Below, piece after piece: positions 8,718 through 15,801 of a DNA stretch of 22,712 nt. The translations under genes were made by a program, and so were the position numbers. Position 1 is the stretch's first letter; every line of letters begins with the position of its first letter. Below the pieces are notes generated by a model. It was not told where the DNA came from and made no database searches. It was given only the letters and a program-made list of their open reading frames with translations. This stretch comes from Enterobacteriaceae bacterium UBA5654. Its GTDB lineage: Bacteria > Pseudomonadota > Gammaproteobacteria > Enterobacterales > Enterobacteriaceae. Location: contig DIJC01000013.1 in assembly GCA_002421005.1 (NCBI GenBank), forward strand, positions 18,263-40,974, given 5' to 3'.

Positions 8718-9296
8718 TCAGGCTTTGCGCAGCAGCGCGTTGAGCCACTGTTCGTGGCGATCCGGGCGTTTATCCTCCGTCTGCCACTGCGAGACGATGC
8801 GCACCGCGCCGAGTGGCGCAACCAGCTTCGCCAGCGCGATTTCATTCAGATCGGTAAAATGCCGCCCCTCATGAACCCGCTCTCCCGCGCCGTATTTAAA
8901 CGAGACGTACCAGATGCCATCAGGTTTCAGGGCACGCGCCAGCCGCTGCATTACTGCCGGTAAATCGTGCTGGCTGATGTGCAGAAGCGACGCGCAACAC
9001 CAGATCCCATCATAACGATTCACTTCTGCGAGATCCTGGAACGTTTTTTGCTCAACCGAGATCCCGGCATAGCCCGTTGCCAGCGCCACCATTTCCGGCG
9101 ACGCATCAAAGGCATCCACCGCATAGCCCCGCGCTTTAAATGCTTTCGCGTCGCGCCCGGAACCACAGCCCGCGTCCAGGATCTTCCCGCCGACGGGCAG
9201 CGCTGCTAAAAAAGGCTGATACAGGGAAGACATATCCACCGTGGCGGTGGAGTTAAAAAAGCGTTCAGCGTGTTGCTGATAGTAATTAAGCGTCAT
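8718..9296 (-). CDS. Class I SAM-dependent methyltransferase paired with an HNH nuclease
   Basis: This 192-residue protein has the Rossmann SAM-binding motif I, LDAGCGSGRD (residues 40-49), an acidic residue after strand 2 (DAFDAS, about 61-66) and a motif II/III region at DGIWCCASLLHI. It lacks the DPPY/NPPF motif of amino-methylating DNA methyltransferases and the PC motif of cytosine-5 enzymes. It therefore looks like a small-molecule, protein or RNA methyltransferase of the Methyltransf_11/25 type; the substrate is unknown. The start codon overlaps the stop of the upstream HNH gene by one base (TGATG on the minus strand), which indicates translational coupling and suggests a joint function. 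Codon use is GC-rich, like core genes. Confidence 0.8.
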   Translation of the reverse strand: MTLNYYQQHAERFFNSTATVDMSSLYQPFLAALPVGGKILDAGCGSGRDAKAFKARGYAVDAFDASPEMVALATGYAGISVEQKTFQDLAEVNRYDGIWCCASLLHISQHDLPAVMQRLARALKPDGIWYVSFKYGAGERVHEGRHFTDLNEIALAKLVAPLGAVRIVSQWQTEDKRPDRHEQWLNALLRKA

Positions 9297-10306
9297 CAGA
9301 ACAGATCCGGCCCGACCACATCAGGCTCCCATTGGTGGAAAAGACGGTTAAGAGCAGTGTTCCAGTTTTGGTTTAAAAAGTCACTCCGTGCTTTGGGCGT
9401 TTTACCCGTCTGACGGATCAGCGTTTCGCGCAGCGGCAGGTGGCTGGTGATAAAATACTCATTGCGATTGTACAGGCGTCTTAGCAACCGCAACGAAGGC
9501 AGACGCGCGAACTTGCCTCCTTCACCGCGATTGCAGCTTTTACAGGCCAGCACCAGATTCCAGATGCCGTTGATATTGGGGATATCCGCCTGCGCGCTCC
9601 ACGGGATAAAATGATCGACATCCGCCAGATTAACATCGCCGCTCGCCAGCATTATCGGCGCGTCGCAGTAAAAGCAGCGGCCTTTCTGGTAGCCATTCAG
9701 GCTGTCGCGACAACGGGTGATCGTCACCCGTCGGGTATTCACCATGCTGTACAGCATCTGCTGCTCATCGCACTGCACATCCAGCAGATTCGCGGATATC
9801 TTCAGCGCCCATCCCTGTTCAACCAGCTTCCAGCGCGATTCCGTTTCATACCGCAGGTTTTGATACTGAAGACGCTCGCCCAACCGAAAGAAGTTTTCCG
9901 TCAGGCGGATGCCTTTATGGGTTTTGCGCTCATCAATAAAAAAGCGCTTGTCGATTTCACCCTGATTCACAATATGGAAGGCATCGATCACATTATTAAA
10001 GCCGCGCCGCACGGTGATGTCCGTCAGCGCATCGCGAGTAAGCCCGCCTGCGTTATGCTGCGCGCAGGCCGCTAAAAACTGACTTCTCTGCGAGGTGATT
10101 TGCTTTGGCGCATCTTTCAGATGACGGCACAGATGCTCGCTAAACGGCACCGCCAGGTCTTCCAGTAAAATCAGATCGCTGCCGTCGCGTCGGGTGTCAT
10201 ACAGCGCCTGGGCCAGCGCGAACTTATAAGAAGCCACATTTTTGCCAAAGAGGATAATCCCGCGCCAGTAGTTCTCAAGCGTCGGCTCCACCCGATAATA
10301 ATGCAT
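9296..10306 (-). CDS. HNH endonuclease-domain protein
   Basis: This 336-residue protein has a clear zinc-finger HNH nuclease domain at about 205-270: CFYC (211-214), DHFIPWS (Asp231-His232), Asn250 in WNLVLAC, and CKSCNRGEGGK (255-265). The first 200 residues match nothing I recognise and may provide target or partner recognition. It should cut nucleic acid with a metal ion. The ATG is preceded by AGGA. The next gene, a methyltransferase, is translationally coupled, so this is a two-gene operon ending in, or running into, ahr. The pair sits immediately beside leuX but on the core side with core-like GC, so it is either an old acquisition or a stable family trait. A defensive or RNA-processing role is possible but unproven. 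Confidence 0.82.
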   Translation of the reverse strand: MHYYRVEPTLENYWRGIILFGKNVASYKFALAQALYDTRRDGSDLILLEDLAVPFSEHLCRHLKDAPKQITSQRSQFLAACAQHNAGGLTRDALTDITVRRGFNNVIDAFHIVNQGEIDKRFFIDERKTHKGIRLTENFFRLGERLQYQNLRYETESRWKLVEQGWALKISANLLDVQCDEQQMLYSMVNTRRVTITRCRDSLNGYQKGRCFYCDAPIMLASGDVNLADVDHFIPWSAQADIPNINGIWNLVLACKSCNRGEGGKFARLPSLRLLRRLYNRNEYFITSHLPLRETLIRQTGKTPKARSDFLNQNWNTALNRLFHQWEPDVVGPDLF

Positions 10307-10501
10307 AATCTGTCCTGGGGTTAATTGCCGGGGTTAGTCGTTGGGGTTAGTCAAACCACTGTCAGGATCAGATATCAAACGCTGGTAAATGTAAACGACC
10401 CAAGTCACGTTGCAGAATTTTACGAGGCAGATTCCAGAATTTCGCCGGGCGGCAAAGTGTTGATTTTTTCGACGTTTAGCATGGGGGAGGCGGGGGAGTG
10501 C

Positions 10502-10529
10502 TTGCGCGCGAACCTGCAACGGGTATAAT
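10502..10529 (+). promoter_or_regulatory. leuX promoter
   Basis: A perfect -10 box TATAAT (10524-10529) lies 30 bases before the mature tRNA, with a weak -35 candidate TTGCGC (10502-10507) at 16-bp spacing. Short 5' leaders of this kind are usual for single tRNA genes. The rest of the 10307-10558 gap holds the start region of the HNH operon on the other strand and no gene that I can see. Confidence 0.65.
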
Positions 10530-10558
10530 GCAACCCGCTATCAGCAATCCCCTTCCGT

Positions 10559-10643
10559 GCCGGAGTGGCGAAATCGGTAGACGCAGTTGATTCAAAATCA
10601 ACCGTAGAAATACGTGCCGGTTCGAGTCCGGCCTTCGGCACCA
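10559..10643 (+). tRNA. leuX: tRNA-Leu (anticodon CAA)
   Basis: This 85-base sequence folds as a class II tRNA with the long variable arm of leucine tRNAs and an encoded CCA end. The anticodon loop TTCAAAA has anticodon CAA, reading UUG. The T arm GCCGGTTCGAGTCCGGC is canonical. It matches E. coli leuX almost base for base; one visible difference is G at position 5, giving a G-U wobble in the acceptor stem (GCCGGAG / CTTCGGC). leuX is a well-known integration target for genomic islands in Enterobacteriaceae, and an integrase gene follows 190 bases later. Confidence 0.97.
10621..10643 (+). other. Presumed island attachment site (attL) in the leuX 3' end
   Basis: P4-type integrases recombine in the 3' end of tRNA genes and leave the tRNA intact. 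The T-arm/acceptor end of leuX directly precedes the integrase gene, so the core site should lie here. The exact core cannot be set because no second copy of this sequence is present up to 22712; the partner attR must lie beyond the right edge or be lost. Confidence 0.5.
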
Positions 10644-10660
10644 TACAAAGCTTTTTTCAA

Positions 10661-10740
10661 GTCTACTAACGTCTACTTTAGTCCATAAAAACAGTAAGTT
10701 AAGCAGGTTTCTAACTTGGCTTAGTCTGTTCACGTCTACT
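10661..10740 (+). repeat. Three GTCTACT repeats between leuX and the integrase
   Basis: The heptamer GTCTACT occurs at 10661-10667, 10671-10677 and 10734-10740, the first two with a 10-bp period. A second short repeat, GATGGTAT, appears twice near 10768-10787. Repeats of this kind next to a tRNA-site integrase are often arm-type integrase or excisionase binding sites. That role is inferred. Confidence 0.45.
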
Positions 10741-10832
10741 CAATTCCTTGAACATATACCAACCGATGATGGTATAACTGATGGTATTCCCGGTTCGATT
10801 GATTTTGGTACCAACACTGGAGGTATCAACTG

Positions 10833-12083
10833 ATGGCTCTCACCGATATCAAAGTTAGGACTACCAAGCCCTCCGACAAACCTTTCAAACTCACAGATGG
10901 GCAGGGTATGCACCTGCTGATCAACCCCAATGGTTCAAAATACTGGCGACTCCAATACCGTTTCGATGGCAAACAGAAAGTTTTAGCATTGGGTGTTTAT
11001 CCAATGGTCTCTCTTGGTGAAGCTCGCAGGAAACGAGATGAGGCTAAAAAGTTGGTATCTGATGGTATCGACCCTTCCGAGAAGAAAAAGGCAGACAAGA
11101 TCGAGCAGAGCGAAGCTCTTACTTTTGAATCTGTTGCCAGGGACTGGCATAAGGCTTGTAAAAGGAAATGGTCAGATTCCCATAGCGAGAGAGTTCTAAA
11201 AAGCATGGAAGATGGTCTCTTTACTGCTATTGGTAAAAGAAAAATATCCGAGCTTAATACCAGAGATCTTCTTGCCCCTATCAAGGCTGTTGAAGCTTCT
11301 GGGCGACTGGAAGTTGCTTCCCGCCTACAGCAAAGAACAACGGCAGTGATGCGATATGCTGTCCAGAACGGGCTGATAGATTACAACCCTGCTCAAGAGA
11401 TGGCAGGAGCTATTGCGGTAGCTAAAAGAGTCCACAGGCCAGCTTTGCCATTCGAACGATTCTCAGAACTTTTAGAACGAATAGATAGCTTCAAGGGTAG
11501 AAAACTCACTAAGTTAGCCGTAAAGCTTACATTGCTCATTTTCATTCGTTCCAGTGAACTCAGATTCGCAAGATGGTCGGAGATCGACTTTGAAAATGCG
11601 ATGTGGACTATCCCTGGAGAACGCGAACCATTGCCAGGGGTCAAACATTCGCACCGTGGTTCGAAAATGCGAACTCCACATCTTGTTCCTTTGAGTTGTC
11701 AGGCATTGGCTGTGCTGACGAAAATCAAAGAGATCAGTGGTGACCATGAACTCGTATTTATTAGCGATCATAATTTCCGCAAGCCTATGAGCGAGAACAC
11801 AGTTAATAAAGCTTTGCGAGCTATGGGCTATGACACAACCGTGGAGGTCTGTGGACATGGATTCAGGGCTATGGCTTGTAGTGCCTTGATTGAATCCGGC
11901 TTGTGGTCGAAAGATGCTGTTGAACGGCAAATGAGCCATCAGGAGCGGAACTCAGTTCGTGCTGCCTACATACATAAAGCAGAGCACCTTGATGAGAGAA
12001 AGCTTATGTTGCAGTGGTGGGCCGATTACCTTGATCTTCTTAGAATACGACAAGTTTCACCATTTGATTTCAGAGACAAATAG
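10833..12083 (+). CDS. P4-family tyrosine integrase of the leuX island
   Basis: This 416-residue protein is full length for P4-type prophage integrases. The N-terminal DUF4102-like arm-binding domain (about 1-90: KPFKLTDGQGMHLLI and LALGVYPMVSLGEAR) is followed by a SAM-like core-binding domain (about 95-195) and the catalytic domain (about 205-400). The catalytic set is Arg239 (RSSELR), His342-x-x-Arg345 (GHGFRA), His369 (MSHQ) and nucleophile Tyr379 (AAYIHKAEHLDER). It should integrate and excise the island at the leuX 3' end, probably with the AlpA-like protein at 14979 as directionality factor. A GGAGG ribosome site is 10 bases before the ATG. Base composition is intermediate between core and the AT-rich island. 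All catalytic residues are intact. Confidence 0.93.
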   Translation: MALTDIKVRTTKPSDKPFKLTDGQGMHLLINPNGSKYWRLQYRFDGKQKVLALGVYPMVSLGEARRKRDEAKKLVSDGIDPSEKKKADKIEQSEALTFESVARDWHKACKRKWSDSHSERVLKSMEDGLFTAIGKRKISELNTRDLLAPIKAVEASGRLEVASRLQQRTTAVMRYAVQNGLIDYNPAQEMAGAIAVAKRVHRPALPFERFSELLERIDSFKGRKLTKLAVKLTLLIFIRSSELRFARWSEIDFENAMWTIPGEREPLPGVKHSHRGSKMRTPHLVPLSCQALAVLTKIKEISGDHELVFISDHNFRKPMSENTVNKALRAMGYDTTVEVCGHGFRAMACSALIESGLWSKDAVERQMSHQERNSVRAAYIHKAEHLDERKLMLQWWADYLDLLRIRQVSPFDFRDK

Positions 12084-12090
12084 CTTCTGC

Positions 12091-12141
12091 AAAATCCCTG
12101 CTGTCCGATGTGTTTTTTGTGTGCCTAGGCAGGGGGATTTT
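12091..12141 (+). terminator. Possible terminator after the integrase gene
   Basis: An imperfect inverted repeat, AAAATCCCTGC (12091-12101) and GCAGGGGGATTTT (12129-12141), lies just past the integrase stop. The right arm ends in TTTT, but the loop is long (27 bases), so termination is plausible rather than certain. Confidence 0.4.
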
Positions 12142-12200
12142 CATTTGCCCATCATAACCGTATGATACGATATGATTAAATTTCATTTGTGGATAATGAG

Positions 12201-13046
12201 ATGCAAAACTGGAAAACGGAGCATACAAAAGAAATCAAAGCTTGGCTTAACATAGATAACTATCGCAAGTTTGAAGATCTCTCATTGATACACTTCTATC
12301 ACGAGTTATGGGCCCGAAACCTGTTCTTTAAGGAGTATCGGGAAGAATTTGAGAGCAAAGCCCTTATGGGTTACTTCTCAAAGATTTTTAGTGGAAATCC
12401 TTTTTTAATTGAAGAAGGACAAATGGGATACATGACTCCTGCCAACAAACTTTTTCAACCACCTCATTTCTTTCTAACAACACTTGATCGCCTTGCTGAA
12501 ACGAGCATTATTGCAATGCAACGTGGAGGGTTTATTTGGCATGAAGGTGACAATTATTCTATTAACGGAGAGCTTAGAGAGGAATCACTTTCAGATATCA
12601 TGCCGGATCAGTTTTCACAGACAGTTATGTTCGAGATTGATTTAGCAAGTGGCACAGACGAAGAGATTGCAGAGTCTCTTAAAGCTGCATTACCGCAGTG
12701 GCGTAAAATCAAAGGTATCGAACCAGATCCTTTAGAATCTGTCCGCTTTGGGTATGGAACGATCAAGAAACTCATCAACTATCGTGTAATACCTATGCTC
12801 GATATCCTGGTGTGGGCAAACATTAAAAAAATCCGTGTCTCTGACGACAGGTTATCCAGATTGTTATATACAGACGATGACGAAGAATGTGAAATGAGGG
12901 AGTCCAGTCAGATAAAAGATACTGACAGACCATTGGCTCTGAAAGCCAGCACGATTGATTTTATCAGACAATTTCATTTTTTCATAAATAAGAATAGTCA
13001 TCTAAAAGAGATGAAAGTATCAAATGTCCTAAAGCTTACAGACTAA
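12201..13046 (+). CDS. Uncharacterised island protein, possibly DUF6387-like
   Basis: This 281-residue soluble protein has no signal peptide, membrane segment or catalytic motif that I recognise. The N-terminus (WLNIDNYRKFEDLSLIHFYHELWARN) followed by a mixed, acidic body resembles, from memory, the DUF6387 proteins often found beside P4-type integrases; I am not certain of this. A GTG at 12189 would add four residues, but the ATG at 12201 is better placed after GGATAATG. It has its own terminator and converges on the nuclease cassette. Its place right after an integrase is typical of island cargo. Codon use is AT-rich, unlike the core. Function unknown. Confidence 0.75.
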   Translation: MQNWKTEHTKEIKAWLNIDNYRKFEDLSLIHFYHELWARNLFFKEYREEFESKALMGYFSKIFSGNPFLIEEGQMGYMTPANKLFQPPHFFLTTLDRLAETSIIAMQRGGFIWHEGDNYSINGELREESLSDIMPDQFSQTVMFEIDLASGTDEEIAESLKAALPQWRKIKGIEPDPLESVRFGYGTIKKLINYRVIPMLDILVWANIKKIRVSDDRLSRLLYTDDDEECEMRESSQIKDTDRPLALKASTIDFIRQFHFFINKNSHLKEMKVSNVLKLTD

Positions 13047-13070
13047 TTTTTGTTGAAATCTCATATTGCA

Positions 13071-13105
13071 AAATACTTACAAATAGAAGATGTTAAGTAT
13101 TTTTT
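13071..13105 (+). terminator. Terminator between convergent genes
   Basis: A 9-bp stem AAATACTTA / TAAGTATTT with a 14-base loop runs into TTTTT at 13101-13105. The complementary strand also has a short T-run after the stem, so it may stop transcription from both sides; it lies between a plus-strand gene ending at 13046 and a minus-strand gene ending at 13115. Confidence 0.6.
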
Positions 13106-13114
13106 ATATGGCAA

Positions 13115-13606
13115 TTATTCACTTGCAATAAGAGCATTATTATCGTCTTCTTGTTTTTTTAATGTATTGACTGCACTCCAAAATTTATTATTGGAGGTAA
13201 CAATTCTTTGCAACGAAAGTAAAATTTCATCATCAGTTGTGCAAAAAGTAAAAGCATTATCTTCGTTTATTCTTACACCATCATTACCAGTTATTTCCCA
13301 TGTAAACAAAGGGATCGATTTTTTATCATTGTAAATTACAACTGTTTGTTTATAATTATTCTCAACTTCTCGTGTGTATTTTTTCGATGACGCATCCCCT
13401 ACTTCAATAAAATAATCTACGGTTTTAATAGATGGTTCGGATTTAATATTAACATCCCCCAATTTCTTATGGATTGAATCATGAAGGTAATTAATCATAA
13501 GAGTCATTGACTCTTTATACTCATCACTTTTTTTATTGCTATCAATACCAAAGTTAACAATTTCGTTTATTTTATTTTTAATTTGTTCTTCTTTACTTTT
13601 ATTCAT
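13115..13606 (-). CDS. 163-residue partner protein of the phosphodiesterase-fold nuclease
   Basis: I do not recognise this protein. It starts at ATG 13606 (MNKSKEEQIKNKI), supported by GAGGGTGG just upstream, ten bases past the stop of the nuclease gene; a longer reading to 13636 overlaps that gene and is less likely. The first 60 residues are charged and helical; the middle and end look mixed alpha/beta (YTREVENNYKQTVVIYND, PLFTWEIT). It is soluble, acidic and carries no signal peptide. The spacing says it is co-transcribed and perhaps co-translated with the nuclease gene. It could be a regulator, inhibitor or targeting subunit of that enzyme. Composition is very AT-rich. Confidence 0.7.
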   Translation of the reverse strand: MNKSKEEQIKNKINEIVNFGIDSNKKSDEYKESMTLMINYLHDSIHKKLGDVNIKSEPSIKTVDYFIEVGDASSKKYTREVENNYKQTVVIYNDKKSIPLFTWEITGNDGVRINEDNAFTFCTTDDEILLSLQRIVTSNNKFWSAVNTLKKQEDDNNALIASE

Positions 13607-13616
13607 AGTACCACCC

Positions 13617-14555
13617 TCACTTTTCAACAGAAACATAAATAGGTAAATGGTCTATTAATTGGTTCTTATAATCTATATACTTTTCTGTTAATGAATTATA
13701 GATGTATTTTACATTAGATTCAACTAAATGCCAAGGCCCCTCCGAAATGAAGTGTGAGGAAACAAGTACTTGATCAAGGATTGCACATCCATCTTCTGAG
13801 TCGTGGTTATTCTTCCATATATATGTACCATAGCTTAAACGCTCATTTGCTGTAGCTTTCGAATGATATACATGGGGTTTCATCAAATTAAATGATGCAT
13901 TATAAAGATTATAAGAGCTTTTTATTGCAACTATTTTACTATGTTTAACCGACATGGTTTCACGAAGTACTGTGGCGTGAGGTGGCGTATTATAATCACC
14001 TATAAGTAATAATTGCTTACCTGACTCAATATGGCTATCAGAAACGGATTTTATTTTTCTTGCAGCTTCCGCTCTTTTTTCTCTTCCAGTCGGAAATGCA
14101 TCGCTAGGCCAGTGAGAAGCTATTATATATAACCTTTCATTTTCGCCAGTTACATTTACCTCTATAAATATGCCTGCTTTAGTTGTTGTTCCATCTTTAT
14201 AGAGAAAATCATCTTTGGTTGGGTGGTTTGTATTGTATTTTATAGCTGATATATCAGATGGTATATTGCAATGACTGCTTTTGAAAATGATAAGCATATC
14301 AAAGCTGGCATGGGTTGATGCACGAGAAACATATGGCATATATGAGAGATTAATAGCTGATGACTCAGATATTAATTTTTTTATCAAATCAATTGCGGAT
14401 TGATTAACTTCGCACAAAATTAAAAAATGAACTGATAAATCTTCATCTTCGAATATACTAATAATAATATCTTTAACAATAATGGCATTATCTTCAATAA
14501 TGGTTGAGTTTTTTAAAGGGGCAAGCCCACAATTCCAAAAAGATATATTGAACAT
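13617..14555 (-). CDS. Endonuclease/exonuclease/phosphatase (DNase I-fold) protein
   Basis: This 312-residue protein has the full motif set of the metal-dependent DNase I-like phosphodiesterase fold, in order: Asn8 (FWN), Glu49 (LCEVN), His148 (ASHWPSD), Asp187 and Asn189 (GDYN), Asp261 (LDQVLVS) and the terminal Asp302-His303 (IDHLPIYV). Every catalytic position is filled, so an active enzyme is expected. No signal peptide is seen, so it should act in the cytoplasm. Family members cut DNA, RNA, nucleotides or phospho-lipids; substrate cannot be read here. It leads a two-gene operon with the 163-residue protein downstream. It is island cargo, AT-rich, and flanked by mobility genes, a setting in which nuclease-plus-partner pairs are often anti-phage or toxin systems; that is inference. 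Confidence 0.85.
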   Translation of the reverse strand: MFNISFWNCGLAPLKNSTIIEDNAIIVKDIIISIFEDEDLSVHFLILCEVNQSAIDLIKKLISESSAINLSYMPYVSRASTHASFDMLIIFKSSHCNIPSDISAIKYNTNHPTKDDFLYKDGTTTKAGIFIEVNVTGENERLYIIASHWPSDAFPTGREKRAEAARKIKSVSDSHIESGKQLLLIGDYNTPPHATVLRETMSVKHSKIVAIKSSYNLYNASFNLMKPHVYHSKATANERLSYGTYIWKNNHDSEDGCAILDQVLVSSHFISEGPWHLVESNVKYIYNSLTEKYIDYKNQLIDHLPIYVSVEK

Positions 14556-14817
14556 TTTGATGTTCCATGCGTGGTTTTAGACTGAAAAATTTATTCTAGA
14601 GCATTTTATCTTATTCTGCAAGACACACTTTAGTAATCTTTATATTTATTAAAACGGTGAGTTGTAAAAAAAACATAACGAGTATTCATGTCGCTAAATA
14701 TATTAAAGTGCCAGTAAGTAATTATATGTGCCATAAAGATTTTTAATAGTCTCGTTATATATAATATTATATAGCTTGAGGCTATCATAGGCAGGTAGCG
14801 GAATGCCCCAGAAACAG

Positions 14818-14930
14818 GAGAAGTTCACGCCTCGCGAACTTCTCATGGTTTTAAACGATGCCAACTTCGAGAAAACCATCCTGCATAGTTGCAAAGAGCC
14901 TCCGCTTCAGGAGCTTCGCTCCTTTCTTTT
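14818..14930 (+). ncRNA. Candidate structured leader or small RNA upstream of alpA
   Basis: Two perfect inverted repeats lie back to back: GAGAAGTTC / GAACTTCTC (14818-14844) and ATGGTTTT / AAAACCAT (14845-14879). A third, terminator-like hairpin with a T-rich tail closes the region at 14909-14930. A candidate -10 box lies about 50 bases upstream. Adjacent stems ending in a terminator are what one expects of a small RNA or an attenuated leader. P4-type elements are known to use a small RNA for immunity, but I see no direct similarity and cannot tell which strand is used, apart from the tail. Confidence 0.3.
14909..14930 (+). terminator. Terminator-like hairpin before alpA
   Basis: AGGAGC / GCTCCT pairs around TTC (or AGGAG / CTCCT around CTTCG), followed by TTCTTTT. 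It sits about 50 bases before the AlpA-like start, so it would end or attenuate any transcript coming from upstream. Confidence 0.55.
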
Positions 14931-14978
14931 CCCAACTATCCCTATAGTGACTTCAACACAGCAACAAGGGAAAACAAA

Positions 14979-15185
14979 ATGAACAATCAAGCTACTCGCC
15001 TCATACGTCTACCTGAGGTTCTCCAACGAACTGGCTATGGCAAGGCCTGGATCTATCGTCTGATCAGTGAAGGTCGGTTTCCGGCACCAGTGAAGATCGG
15101 AGTTCGTGCCGTTGCTTTTGTCGAGAGTGAAGTTGACGAGTGGATTCAATCAGTTATCGAATCAAGCAGAATTAGTGTTGCTTAA
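14979..15185 (+). CDS. AlpA-family transcriptional regulator / excisionase-like protein
   Basis: This 68-residue protein is a typical AlpA/phage-type MerR-like DNA-binding protein: RLIRLPEVLQRTGYGKAWIY forms the helix-turn-helix, RLISEGRFPAPVKIG is the characteristic wing, and FVESEVDEWI the closing helix. Such proteins in P4-like islands switch on the integrase and act as directionality factors for excision. The start at 14979 follows AAGG; a longer upstream reading would run through the hairpin region and is rejected. Upstream hairpins suggest regulated expression. It is followed within 21 bases by a small gene on the same strand, probably co-transcribed. Confidence 0.88.
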   Translation: MNNQATRLIRLPEVLQRTGYGKAWIYRLISEGRFPAPVKIGVRAVAFVESEVDEWIQSVIESSRISVA

Positions 15186-15206
15186 TTAAACCTGGGAGAG
15201 ATTTTT

Positions 15207-15506
15207 ATGAATATCGAAGAATTTGTGAGTGAAGATAACCATATGTGCAATTTATGCGGAGATCTGTTTTACAAGATCTTTGACCCAGAAGTGATTTATG
15301 ACTTACCCAATAACGAGTTTAATAAAGAAATCATTTACTGGCTCAGTCAGTACCTTGTAGGAAATTTGAGAGAACCTTTAGACTCGATCTCTGAGCTTAA
15401 TGCTTCCAAACAGATATATGTTTACGAGACCTGGTTCTCGTTAATTAAATGCCCTGATGAAATGAAACTCTTGGCGAAGCGGATAATTCTATATCTATTG
15501 GGTTAA
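15207..15506 (+). CDS. Small uncharacterised island protein
   Basis: This 99-residue acidic protein follows the AlpA-like gene by 21 bases and has a good GGGAGAG ribosome site, so it is likely real and co-transcribed. It has one CNLC pair near the N-terminus (residues 14-17), too little on its own for a zinc site, and appears helical otherwise. No signal peptide or membrane segment is seen. I do not recognise it. It could be a small regulator or accessory to AlpA. Confidence 0.65.
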   Translation: MNIEEFVSEDNHMCNLCGDLFYKIFDPEVIYDLPNNEFNKEIIYWLSQYLVGNLREPLDSISELNASKQIYVYETWFSLIKCPDEMKLLAKRIILYLLG

Positions 15507-15601
15507 GAATTTTTTATGAAAATGTAATGTTTGGCTGAATATTTTTGATTAAAACCTTACAGAATAACTTACAGTATTTTTATGACCGTTTATTAGCAAG
15601 G

Positions 15602-15692
15602 CAGTGAGATAGTTTTCAAGGTATTAGGTGTACATAATGTTAACTAGATCTACCAGATGATAATTTGACAGGAATAATCGTCTATCTCACTG
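15602..15692. repeat. Widely spaced perfect 11-bp inverted repeat before the recombinase module
   Basis: CAGTGAGATAG (15602-15612) and its exact complement CTATCTCACTG (15682-15692) are separated by 69 bases in an AT-rich non-coding stretch just upstream of the recombinase quartet. A perfect 11-bp pair is unlikely by chance at this distance. It could be a recombinase binding pair at an element end, or a regulatory site. No further copy of either arm was seen to 22712. The rest of 15507-15801 holds a candidate -10 box TATACT (15772-15777) and an AGGAGG ribosome site for the next gene. Confidence 0.55.
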
Positions 15693-15801
15693 TTTTAATT
15701 TAACTAAATGACTTAATCGATTCAAATAAATTTGTAAATCTACGAAATGCTTATTATTAATATATTGGAATTATACTTTTTGTAAAGTTTAGGAGGAAAA
15801 T

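Larger units (their letters stand above)
14556..14978. promoter_or_regulatory. Divergent control region between the nuclease operon and the AlpA-like gene
   Basis: This 420-bp stretch has no convincing gene. Its left two-thirds is extremely AT-rich and should hold the nuclease promoter (minus strand). A perfect TATAAT at 14760-14765 is a candidate plus-strand -10 box, without a good -35. The right third (14818-14930) changes to higher GC and folds into three consecutive hairpins, listed separately, before the AlpA-like start at 14979. Confidence 0.5.

Noticed and set aside
8718..10306. Classical type II restriction-modification system
   Set aside because: The methyltransferase lacks DNA-methyltransferase motifs (DPPY/NPPF or PC), so I do not call it restriction-modification despite the HNH partner.
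13050..13334. Plus-strand open frame of about 94 residues
   Set aside because: It runs antisense through the 163-residue partner gene, has no ribosome site and includes the terminator stem.
14703..14894. Minus-strand open frame of 63 residues before alpA
   Set aside because: It runs through the perfect hairpins and lacks a ribosome site; the hairpin region looks non-coding.
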